From JBPOJN01 sp052033505 (GTDB taxonomy: Bacteria; UBA10199; JACPAL01; GCA-016699445): a stretch of 41,887 bases of DNA. Positions 32,891 through 40,763 of this stretch are shown here, one piece after another. The notes below the pieces were generated by a model. It saw only the letters and a program-made list of their open reading frames with translations. It was not told where the DNA came from and made no database searches. The translations under genes and the position numbers were made by a program. Each line of letters begins with the position of its first letter. The first letter of the stretch is position 1. The stretch is from assembly GCA_052033505.1 (NCBI GenBank), contig JBPOJN010000040.1, positions 1 through 41,887 of the forward strand, written 5' to 3'.

Positions 32891-35289
32891 CCGTTACCTC
32901 CGGACCCATAACCCTGTGCGTAAACCTCGCGAGGTCTGGCGCCATCGGCGGGACCGACCACGCCTTCTTTTTCCATCTTTTCGATCAGACGCGCAGCGCG
33001 GTTGTACCCCACGCGCAGACGCCTCTGGATCATCGAAATCGACGCCTGGCGCGTCTCGGTCACGATGCCGACGGCTTGGTCATAGAGATCGTCATGATCG
33101 TCTCCGCCCCCGCCTTCCCCACCGCTACCGGAAGACTCTTCTTCTTCGGGTTTGAGGACGGATTCGTCGAGATATTCGGGGCTGCCTTGGCCTTTCCAGT
33201 GATCCACGACGCGCTGGATTTCGGTCTCGGTCACGAAGGCCCCGTGCACGCGCAAGAGTCCACCCGTGCCCCCGGTGGTGAACAGCATGTCGCCGTATCC
33301 TAGCAAATGCTCCGCGCCGACCGTATCAATGATCGTGCGCGAATCGTGCTTCGAGGAAACCTTGAAGGAAATACGGGCCGGAAAGTTGGCTTTGATTAAC
33401 CCTGTCAAAACATCGACCGACGGACGTTGCGTTGCCAAGATCAAATGAATGCCAGCCGCACGCGCCATTTGCGCCAACCGGGCAACGGATGTCTCGACGT
33501 CTTTCGCGGCCGTCATCATGAGGTCGGCTAACTCGTCGATCAGAATCACGATGTAGGGCAGCTTCTCTTCCTTAGTGACCGATTTATTGTAGCCTGCAAT
33601 ATTGCGCGCGCCCTTCTGGCTCAAGATCTCGTAACGCCGTTCCATCTCACGCACGGCCCACTTGAGCGCCATGGACGCTTTCTTGGGTTGTACGACGACG
33701 GGCAGCAGGAGATGCGGTATTTTTTCGTAGACCGAGAGTTCCAGCATCTTCGGATCGACCATGATGAGGCGCACTTCTTCGGGCGTGGCTTTGTAGAGGA
33801 TCGAGAGGATGATCGAATTGATGCACACGCTCTTGCCCGCTCCGGTCGCGCCGGCGACGAGCAAGTGCGGCATCTTCGCCAAGTCGGTGATGAAAGGAAT
33901 GCCTTCCGTGTCTTTGCCGATCGCGAGCGAGAGTTTGGATTCGGCTTTTTGGAATTTTGAATGCCCGATGACGTCTTTAAGCCACACGGTCTCGCGCGTA
34001 TGGTTTGGAATTTCGATGCCGACCGCGGCCTTACCCGGCAGGGGCGCGATGATGCGCACGCTTTTGCCGCCCATGGTGAGCGAGAGGTCGTCTTCGAGGT
34101 TCACGATCTTGTTAACCTTCACACCCGGCGCCGGTTCGAATTCGTACATCGTGATGACCGGTCCCGGATGAATTTCCGTGATGCGGCCTTGTACGTCGAA
34201 ATCCAGGAGCTTCTTCTCCAAGAGCTTCGAATTCAGCTTCAGGCTTTCTTCGTCGACCTTGACGTTGTCTTGAGATTCGGAATCCAAGAACGACACTTGG
34301 GGCAACTCAAAATCCGCAAGGATCGGCGAAATCAGGTTCAGTTGGTCTTTTTTATCCGATTTTTTACCGTCTTGGATGTCCAGGCGCGGCAGGATCTTGG
34401 GTTCGGACGCGTTGAAGTTTTCGGACGCGGAGATTTTAACGGGAGGCGGCTTCACTTCGGAGACTGCGGGAACCGAAGCCGCAGGTTCGACGATCGACAA
34501 TCTTCTGGAAGCCGGCTTTTCGGAAGCCGGTGTTACAATGACGGGTTGGGATTTCGGACGTTCCTGAACGTCTTCTTTGGTAGGAGAAGATTTGGGACGG
34601 GAGGCGAAAGCTCCCTTCCAGCGGCCCAGTGATTCTTTGAATCCTCGCGCAAAACGCGCCCAACCCACCGTCACGGCACTAAGTACCGCCGCCTGCACGC
34701 GGCGTAGCGAAACGCTTAAAAGTTGCCACACCAGCGCCATCGACCGCATCAAAGACAGACGGGTGATGATGATCAGTGAAAACAAGAACCCCGCGGCGAT
34801 AAAAAGATAAGCTCCGAGACGGCCGAAGAACTGCGTCAGACGCCCACCCAACCACCAGCCCAGGAGGCCACCCGCGTCCAGGTCACGACCGCCGAGATTC
34901 ACTTCGCCGAATTGAAGATGGCTGAAGATCGCGAAAAACAGAATGAGTCCCACGAAGGCCGAAGCCTTGAACCAACCGAACCTCAAATCTTTGATCGACC
35001 TCTGCGCGAAATACGTGATTGCGACCGTAAGGAGGGCGAACGGCACGAGGTAAGATCCATAACCCACGACCAGGAAGAAGAGGTCCGAGAGGTGCGCGCC
35101 GACGACGCCGCCCAAGTTCTGGGTCTTGCGGCCGATCGCCAGGGTGCTGAACGACGGATCGAAGGCATTGAACGAAAACAGGCAGAGCGTCAGAAAAACG
35201 GAAATCGCCAAAAAAACAACGCCCCAAATCTCATTGGCATGAGAGGTGGACAGTCCCGAAGAAGATGATGACGTTTTTCGTGGTTTCAT
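32887..35289 (-). CDS. ftsK: DNA translocase FtsK
   Basis: Septum-anchored motor that pumps chromosomal DNA and activates XerCD recombination at division. The 800-residue protein has four or five N-terminal membrane helices (about residues 20-180), a short Pro/Ser/Lys-rich linker (about 205-320), an alpha/beta RecA-like motor with LLVAGATGAGKSVCINS (Walker A) and IVILIDELADLMM (Walker B), and a C-terminal winged-helix gamma domain (QASISMIQRRLRVGYNRAARLIEKME) that reads KOPS-like sequences in the family. A Gly/Ser/Glu/Asp-rich spacer separates motor and gamma. I chose ATG 35287-35289 since it directly precedes the soluble start of the fold; a longer frame would add 25 residues. No strong ribosome site is present. 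The stop overlaps lolA. Confidence 0.96.
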   Translation of the reverse strand: MKPRKTSSSSSGLSTSHANEIWGVVFLAISVFLTLCLFSFNAFDPSFSTLAIGRKTQNLGGVVGAHLSDLFFLVVGYGSYLVPFALLTVAITYFAQRSIKDLRFGWFKASAFVGLILFFAIFSHLQFGEVNLGGRDLDAGGLLGWWLGGRLTQFFGRLGAYLFIAAGFLFSLIIITRLSLMRSMALVWQLLSVSLRRVQAAVLSAVTVGWARFARGFKESLGRWKGAFASRPKSSPTKEDVQERPKSQPVIVTPASEKPASRRLSIVEPAASVPAVSEVKPPPVKISASENFNASEPKILPRLDIQDGKKSDKKDQLNLISPILADFELPQVSFLDSESQDNVKVDEESLKLNSKLLEKKLLDFDVQGRITEIHPGPVITMYEFEPAPGVKVNKIVNLEDDLSLTMGGKSVRIIAPLPGKAAVGIEIPNHTRETVWLKDVIGHSKFQKAESKLSLAIGKDTEGIPFITDLAKMPHLLVAGATGAGKSVCINSIILSILYKATPEEVRLIMVDPKMLELSVYEKIPHLLLPVVVQPKKASMALKWAVREMERRYEILSQKGARNIAGYNKSVTKEEKLPYIVILIDELADLMMTAAKDVETSVARLAQMARAAGIHLILATQRPSVDVLTGLIKANFPARISFKVSSKHDSRTIIDTVGAEHLLGYGDMLFTTGGTGGLLRVHGAFVTETEIQRVVDHWKGQGSPEYLDESVLKPEEEESSGSGGEGGGGDDHDDLYDQAVGIVTETRQASISMIQRRLRVGYNRAARLIEKMEKEGVVGPADGARPREVYAQGYGSGGNG

Positions 35290-35389
35290 GAGCGCAAGGC
35301 GGCGAAATATCTGCAAAAACCGGCGGGAAGTCAAAAGCGAATTTAGAAAGTTGCACGAAAGCACCGATCGACCTTAAGGGATCCCACAC

Positions 35390-35986
35390 ATGGTTGCAGA
35401 CATTCATACGCACATCGGTCGCATCGCCGGAGCTTTATCATTCCTGGCCTTCGTGCCGTACGTCGTCGCGACGTTGCGCCGGAAAACGCGGCCGAACCGC
35501 GCGACGTGGGTCATCTGGTCCGCGGTCGGCGCGAGCCTGCTCGTGAGTTACGCGGCCTCCGGCGCGCGCGAGACGCTCTGGGTCGCGATCGCGAATCTCA
35601 TCGCGTTTGTTTTCATATTGATCCTTTCAGTCCGATACGGCGAAGGCGGTTGGACCGCTTTCGACAAAGCCTGCCTTTTCGGGGCGGGGTTGGGATTCTT
35701 TTTGTGGTGGTGGTTCGACTCGCCTTTGCCCACGCTTTTTTCGGGACTTTTCATCGATCTGGCCGGCGCCTTACCGACGCTCAAGAAAGCGTGGAAAAAA
35801 CCGGACAGCGAAAACCTTACGGCCTGGCTGCTTTTTTTGGCGGCAAATATTTTGAACCTATTCGCCATCCGCGATTGGAACGTCGTCGTCGCGTCCTATC
35901 CGATTTACATGGCGTGCATCACGGGGGCTTTGGTGGCGGTATTGACGCTTTCGAAAAACCGGACGGATCACTCCGTCATCAGCTGA
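35390..35986 (+). CDS. PQ-loop-like small integral membrane protein
   Basis: 198 residues with about six membrane helices. Two internally similar blocks, AFVPYVVATLRRKTRPNRAT and ALPTLKKAWKKPDSENLTAW, each with a Pro followed by a basic stretch and a Trp-starting helix (WVIWSAVGA / WLLFLAANIL). This is the arrangement of PQ-loop/SWEET-like repeat proteins, where each repeat forms a three-helix bundle. Substrate unknown. An AAGGGA element lies about nine bases before the ATG. It starts about 100 bases from the ftsK start in the opposite direction. Its last 19 bases overlap the 3' end of the zinc protease gene on the other strand. Confidence 0.75.
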   Translation: MVADIHTHIGRIAGALSFLAFVPYVVATLRRKTRPNRATWVIWSAVGASLLVSYAASGARETLWVAIANLIAFVFILILSVRYGEGGWTAFDKACLFGAGLGFFLWWWFDSPLPTLFSGLFIDLAGALPTLKKAWKKPDSENLTAWLLFLAANILNLFAIRDWNVVVASYPIYMACITGALVAVLTLSKNRTDHSVIS

Positions 35987-37242
35987 CATCCGCCGGTCGA
36001 GGAAGATGCGGTGTCGTCGGGAACGGTTCCGGGCGCCGTGGTCTTCGTCGTCGTGACCGCCGTGGTAGCCTCGGACCCGACCGTAATGATGTCACCGTCT
36101 TTTTCGCAGGTGAAAATACCGGGAACGGTTTGACGGTCGAATCCGCTCTGCGGAGGATCGCAAGGCTCGATGCTGGATCCGCCCGTAAATACCGGACTGA
36201 TGGGTTCGAGGCTTAACGTGTAGGTTTTTCCGGGACGCAGTCCGCCGATTTCGTATCCTCCGGATTTCGCGCCGCAGGACGTGTTGGACCCCGTAAAATA
36301 AGAACCCGACACGAAGCTCGCCGCTTCATCGAGAGGATCCTCCGTCGAAGCCGCGATCAGGTTGACGCCTTGTAGCTCCGTCTCCCCGTCGACGCGGTAA
36401 ACAATTCCGGAAAGATGGCAAAAGTGGTCGTAACCTTCCGAAGGATAGAGGGAGGACAAGGCGACGACATCATCATAGTGCGGGGTTTGCTGTTCGATGC
36501 CGTCCACGAAAAACGGGAACATCGTGGGGATCGCGTGCGCCTCGGAAAAATCGCTCTTTTGGTATTTGATGACGGAGCCGATGTTGATCTGCGTGTGATC
36601 GAGGCCGATCAAGTGGCCGATTTCGTGAAAGACCGCGCCTTTGAATTCTTCGAGCGGAACTTCGGGATCTGCGGCAGTATTGACACCATTGATGAACCGG
36701 CCGTTCAAGACCGCCTGTCCTTCGACGATATACAGCACGCCGTCGATGCGCTCGACCACGCGCGGCCCCGCGAATCCCAGCGTCGAAAGGTGTGCGCCCT
36801 CTCCCAGGATCTCATCGGTGACGGAACCGTCGTCATCAAAAATAATCGGACTTTCCCCCGTACCCGCGCTCCCCAGCACGAAGGGAGCGCCTTCGGTCGG
36901 ACAAAATTTATCGGCGGGGCAATACGTGAAATGATCTTCCAAATTCGAAAGCGAAACCGAGCCGAGAGATGCCCCTTCTTCGAGAGACAACGAAGCGGTC
37001 GCAACCCCGTCCAGCGTGGCGTTTTGCCAGTCGGCAAACAAATCCCGGACCAAGTCCACGGCCTCGCCATTGGAAAGCTCGCCCAGCGTCGCCGACTCAC
37101 CGCCCTCCATATTGATATGAACGACGCCGTCTTTCCACAGCACGGGCCCGCCGGTCCCGAACGAATCCACCATAATGGGTCCGCCCGCAAAAACCGAATG
37201 CGCCCAGAGAGTCCCGATCATCACGAAAAGAGGCTTTGTCAT
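35968..37242 (-). CDS. Secreted metzincin-type zinc metalloprotease
   Basis: 424-residue precursor with signal peptide (MTKPLFVMIGTLWAHSVFA, cut near residue 19). The zinc-binding metzincin signature HEIGHLIGLDH spans residues 206-216, with His206, His210 and His216 as expected ligands and Glu207 catalytic; a downstream HAIPTMFPFF is a plausible Met-turn. The catalytic half resembles matrixin-like bacterial proteases. After LSSLYPSEGYD comes a second region (about 265-395) with a beta-rich, carboxypeptidase-regulatory-like pattern (LSGIVYRVDG, YEIGGLRPGKTYTLSLEP) and a Thr/Ser/Pro-rich tail that ends in a short Cys-containing segment. The ATG overlaps the stop of the upstream exported protein gene and has AAGGGGG before it; a longer upstream frame was rejected. 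Target unknown. Confidence 0.87.
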   Translation of the reverse strand: MTKPLFVMIGTLWAHSVFAGGPIMVDSFGTGGPVLWKDGVVHINMEGGESATLGELSNGEAVDLVRDLFADWQNATLDGVATASLSLEEGASLGSVSLSNLEDHFTYCPADKFCPTEGAPFVLGSAGTGESPIIFDDDGSVTDEILGEGAHLSTLGFAGPRVVERIDGVLYIVEGQAVLNGRFINGVNTAADPEVPLEEFKGAVFHEIGHLIGLDHTQINIGSVIKYQKSDFSEAHAIPTMFPFFVDGIEQQTPHYDDVVALSSLYPSEGYDHFCHLSGIVYRVDGETELQGVNLIAASTEDPLDEAASFVSGSYFTGSNTSCGAKSGGYEIGGLRPGKTYTLSLEPISPVFTGGSSIEPCDPPQSGFDRQTVPGIFTCEKDGDIITVGSEATTAVTTTKTTAPGTVPDDTASSSTGGCQLMTE

Positions 37243-37826
37243 CGCGCCCCCTTTTCCGTAATGTTTCGAATCACGTCGGAGAGCAGCTCTTCTCCATGAA
37301 ATGGCCAAAGTACCTTCGCGTCTTCCAGCGTTAAAGTCGAAGCCTCAGACGCAGAGTTTGCCGCGCCGATCACCTCCATGCGCCCCTGTCCTCCTCCGAC
37401 CGGCGACGTGAAACCCAAGCGGCTTTCGGGATAAAAAAACAAAAGATACGTGCGGCCCGGAGCATAGGATTCGGCAGGCAAGGCCAGGCTTTTCATGGGG
37501 ACCAAGACGCGCTCCCCGTCACGAACGCGCAAGGCTGAAGGCGACGTCGTCGTACGGCCGAACTGCTTCGCCAGGATAGTTTTTTGGCCTCCAACGCCTT
37601 TATACCCTTCAACGACTTCGAATCTCAAAAAAGTCGCCGCCATTCCGTTTTCATCCAAGCCCTCTTCGGAGGACAAAAACTTCCCCAAAAATACTTTTTC
37701 GGCTTGTTCATTCATTTGTTCCAGAGAGAGCGGGAGGACGCTTAAAGCCTGTAAGGGAGCGGAGATAGGGAATGTCAGAAACCCAAGCAGTAGCGTTAGT
37801 ACCAACGTGAATCTGAGAAAAAGCAT
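37239..37826 (-). CDS. Exported protein coupled to the zinc protease
   Basis: 195-residue precursor with a hydrophobic signal sequence (FTLVLTLLLGFLTFPISA, cut near residue 28). The mature part begins VLPLSLEQMNEQAEKVFLGKFLSSEEGLDE, then FLRFEVVEGYKG, RVLVPMKSLALPAESYAPGRTYLLFF and a C-terminal helical stretch. The pattern '(L)SLEqM...A..vf.GkV....' followed by '..f.V.e..KG' recurs in my memory of exported proteins found next to metalloproteases in myxobacteria and bdellovibrios, but I have no named family for it. The stop overlaps the protease start (ATGA), so one transcript with linked translation is likely. It may be a chaperone or inhibitor of the protease; this is inference from linkage only. 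Confidence 0.75.
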   Translation of the reverse strand: MLFLRFTLVLTLLLGFLTFPISAPLQALSVLPLSLEQMNEQAEKVFLGKFLSSEEGLDENGMAATFLRFEVVEGYKGVGGQKTILAKQFGRTTTSPSALRVRDGERVLVPMKSLALPAESYAPGRTYLLFFYPESRLGFTSPVGGGQGRMEVIGAANSASEASTLTLEDAKVLWPFHGEELLSDVIRNITEKGAR

Positions 37827-37918
37827 GAAGGGGCATCTTACCGAAACGTCGCCGAACTTTCACTTGAAAAAACGGAATAATGCATACAAATTGCCCCCTC
37901 CTCAAACCCGGATCCTTA

Positions 37919-40759
37919 ATGAAAAAAATCTCCCGTCGTTTCACCACGTTCCTCATTGTTCTTTTCTGTACCATCAGCGTCGTCGCCGCACTGCGCATGA
38001 AGGCCGACGATTCGGCCCGCATGAAGGACATGCCGGAAAGGGATTTAAACGTCATTCAGAGGGTCTTGGACCTCATCCAAAGCAATTACGTCGACCAGTC
38101 GCTGGTCAAGCCCGAGACCATGATTGACTACGTCATCCGCATCTTATCGCGCAGTTTGACCCCTTTCCTGGCGAAACGCGAAGGCGGGGCTTTGATGGTG
38201 TCCTACGGGGAGAAAAAACTCGAACTCCCGGCTTCCGTCACTTTATCGATGTCGGAAGCGGCCCATCTCCTCTCGAAAATCTTAAGCTTCATCGACATGA
38301 CTTATGACGGCCCCCTCGACATGGAAGACCGCTTGAGCCTGCTGATGTCCGGTGTGATGGACAGTTTGGACGCACATTCGAATTATCTTTCGACGAAAAA
38401 TTTCGCAGAATTCAAGATCAGCGCCAAAGGAAACTTCGGCGGTTTGGGCATCGTGATCGGACTGAAAGAAGGTGAACTCTCCGTCATCGAACCCATCGAA
38501 GGCACGCCCGCACAGAGAGCGGGGCTCAAAGCCAACGACCGCATCGTGCAGATCGGCGAAGAATCCACAATCAACATGGGGTTGAACGAAGCCGTCGACA
38601 AGCTGCGCGGGCCGGTGGGCAGCAACGTTTCCATCGTGATCAAACGCGATCACTCCGCGCCGCCGGCGGCAACCGCATCCTCCAAACCTTCTCCGACCAC
38701 GGCTCCAGCCGCTGAGACAGCCCCGGCCAAGGCACCCAAAGAAGACGAGACGATCAAGCTGACGCTGACGCGGGCCTTGATCCAGATTCAGTCCGTCGCG
38801 GGCCGCTTGATCGGAGACCCGAACAAACGTTTCGCCTTGATCCGCGTGCGGAACTTCCAGGAAGACACGGTGGAGCAATTCGAAAAGACCATTCGTTCCT
38901 TCGCCAAAGATACGAACCACATCGAAGGTCTGATCTTGGACCTAAGGAACAATCCCGGCGGCCTTCTCGACCAAGCCATCGCCCTCTCGGACTTTTTCTT
39001 GGCCGACGGCGTCATCGTGAAGACCGTCGGTTCGCAAGGCCAGGTCATAGAACTTGAAAAAGCCGCTCCGGGCGACGGCGGCGAGACCCTGCCTCTCGTC
39101 GTCTTGGTCAATGAAAACAGCGCCTCCGCCTCCGAAATCGTCTCGGGCACTCTTCAACTCAACGACCGCGCGGTCGTGATCGGCAACCGCTCCTTCGGCA
39201 AAGGCTCCGTCCAAACCGTCTACGACTTGAAAGACGGCTCCGCCCTCAAACTCACGATCGCCAAATACCTCACAGCCAAGGACCAAGTCGTGCAATCCGT
39301 CGGCATCAATCCCGACATCGGACTTGTCGCCGCCGTGATCCCGAAAGCGATCGACGAAAAGAAAATCGACCTCTTCGCCAACGACATCAAACGCGAGCTC
39401 GACCTGGAGGAAATGCAGAGGGACGAAGAACATAAAGACCCGAACCTCCCACCCTCCCCCATCAACCTGACCTATCTCGACGAGGAAAAAGAGGAAGAAG
39501 CTGAAAGCTCCGGCAAAATCCCTTTGAAAGAAGACTTCCCCGTCGTGCTCGCGAGCCGCATCTTGGGCCTCTCGCGCGACCTCATGAAATACCTGCCCGT
39601 CGAAAAAGCCATCCAACGTCCCGACGTGCTCGGAGCCGCGCCCGCCTTGATCGAAGAAATGCGGAAAGGCGAAGACGAAAAAATGCGCAAAGAACTCGCG
39701 CGCGTCGGCGTGGATTGGTCGGCGACGCCCAAGGACGGATCGCCGAAAGGCACCGTGACTTTGGAGCTGATGGACGCCAAAGGCCAGCCGCGTAAAGGCC
39801 TCGCCGCCGGCGAAGCCGGTTTCCTCAAAGCGACGTTGGTCAACCAAGGCTCCGGACCGTTTTCGCGCCTGGCCGCCGTGACCGAAACCGACGATCCGAT
39901 TTTTTCCAACCTCGAATTCGCGTTCGGCCGTGTGGCCGCCGGAGAAACGAAGGTCTGGAAGACGCCGCTGAAAATCCCGAACTTCGTGCACCGCCGCCAG
40001 ATACCGATCAGTCTGACCTTCCATGAAGAATACGGCCACTTCCCCAAGACCGAGCCTCTCTCGCTCCAGGTCGAAGAAACTTCTGATCCGTTATTCGCCT
40101 ATTCTTACCGCGTCTTGGACGACGGCTCCCGCAGTACGCGCGGAAACGGGAATAAAAAAGTCGACGCTGGCGAAACCATAGGACTCTTGGTCAAGATCAA
40201 GAACATCGGCACGGGCGAGAGCCACGAACCTGTCTTGAACCTCAAAAAAGTCGACGGCAACGAAGTCTTTCTCGAAAAAGGCCGCGAAGAATTAAAACCC
40301 CTGGCGGCCGGAGCCGAGACCGAAAGCTTCGTCTCCTTCCGCGTGCCCTCGAAAATGCCCGAAAAATTGTCGTTCGACCTGAACATTCACGATGCGCACT
40401 TGGGCGAAGATTTGACCGATCATATCAACTTCTACAAACCGCCTACGCAGGCTGAATGGATGTCCCCGCCGAAGGTCGACGTGGCCTGGGATAAACTCGA
40501 ACTCTTGGTCTCTTCCTCTAATTACAAAATTTCGGGATTGGTCACGGACGATCACGAGATCAAGCACTTAGTCGTGTTCGTGGGCGAGGATAAAGTTCAC
40601 TACGAAGCCCCGCCCGCGGTGGCTCCCGGCAAGCCTTCCACGTCTTTCGCCTTCGAAACTTCGGTCATCTTGAAAAAAGGCGCAAACCTCATCACGGTCG
40701 CGGCCCAGGACGACCGCGAGCTCACGTCCCGCCGGCAGTGGATCGTGTGGCGGGAATAA
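37919..40759 (+). CDS. Large S41 C-terminal processing (tail-specific) protease
   Basis: Periplasmic serine protease of the Prc/CtpA family. The 946-residue protein begins with a signal/anchor segment (RRFTTFLIVLFCTISVVAAL), a helical part, then a PDZ domain (about residues 168-245: GNFGGLGIVIGLKEGELSVI ... GTPAQRAGLKANDRIVQIG). An Ala/Pro/Thr-rich spacer (about 245-280) splits the PDZ from the S41 core. Catalytic NENSASASEI spans residues 398-407 and the catalytic-type lysine is Lys428 in RSFGKGSVQT. An acidic region (about 490-525) and two beta-rich domains follow (about 600-720 and 720-850), then a final beta domain, making it far longer than CtpA (about 400-480 residues). The ATG at 37919 starts MKKISRRF; an earlier ATG in frame would add 13 residues. 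Confidence 0.9.
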   Translation: MKKISRRFTTFLIVLFCTISVVAALRMKADDSARMKDMPERDLNVIQRVLDLIQSNYVDQSLVKPETMIDYVIRILSRSLTPFLAKREGGALMVSYGEKKLELPASVTLSMSEAAHLLSKILSFIDMTYDGPLDMEDRLSLLMSGVMDSLDAHSNYLSTKNFAEFKISAKGNFGGLGIVIGLKEGELSVIEPIEGTPAQRAGLKANDRIVQIGEESTINMGLNEAVDKLRGPVGSNVSIVIKRDHSAPPAATASSKPSPTTAPAAETAPAKAPKEDETIKLTLTRALIQIQSVAGRLIGDPNKRFALIRVRNFQEDTVEQFEKTIRSFAKDTNHIEGLILDLRNNPGGLLDQAIALSDFFLADGVIVKTVGSQGQVIELEKAAPGDGGETLPLVVLVNENSASASEIVSGTLQLNDRAVVIGNRSFGKGSVQTVYDLKDGSALKLTIAKYLTAKDQVVQSVGINPDIGLVAAVIPKAIDEKKIDLFANDIKRELDLEEMQRDEEHKDPNLPPSPINLTYLDEEKEEEAESSGKIPLKEDFPVVLASRILGLSRDLMKYLPVEKAIQRPDVLGAAPALIEEMRKGEDEKMRKELARVGVDWSATPKDGSPKGTVTLELMDAKGQPRKGLAAGEAGFLKATLVNQGSGPFSRLAAVTETDDPIFSNLEFAFGRVAAGETKVWKTPLKIPNFVHRRQIPISLTFHEEYGHFPKTEPLSLQVEETSDPLFAYSYRVLDDGSRSTRGNGNKKVDAGETIGLLVKIKNIGTGESHEPVLNLKKVDGNEVFLEKGREELKPLAAGAETESFVSFRVPSKMPEKLSFDLNIHDAHLGEDLTDHINFYKPPTQAEWMSPPKVDVAWDKLELLVSSSNYKISGLVTDDHEIKHLVVFVGEDKVHYEAPPAVAPGKPSTSFAFETSVILKKGANLITVAAQDDRELTSRRQWIVWRE

Positions 40760-40763
40760 ACTT

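Noticed and set aside
38942..40039. Long open frame on the minus strand inside the S41 protease gene
   Set aside because: It is antisense to a gene with clear domains, and its translation is full of low-complexity Phe/Asp/Val runs typical of a shadow frame.
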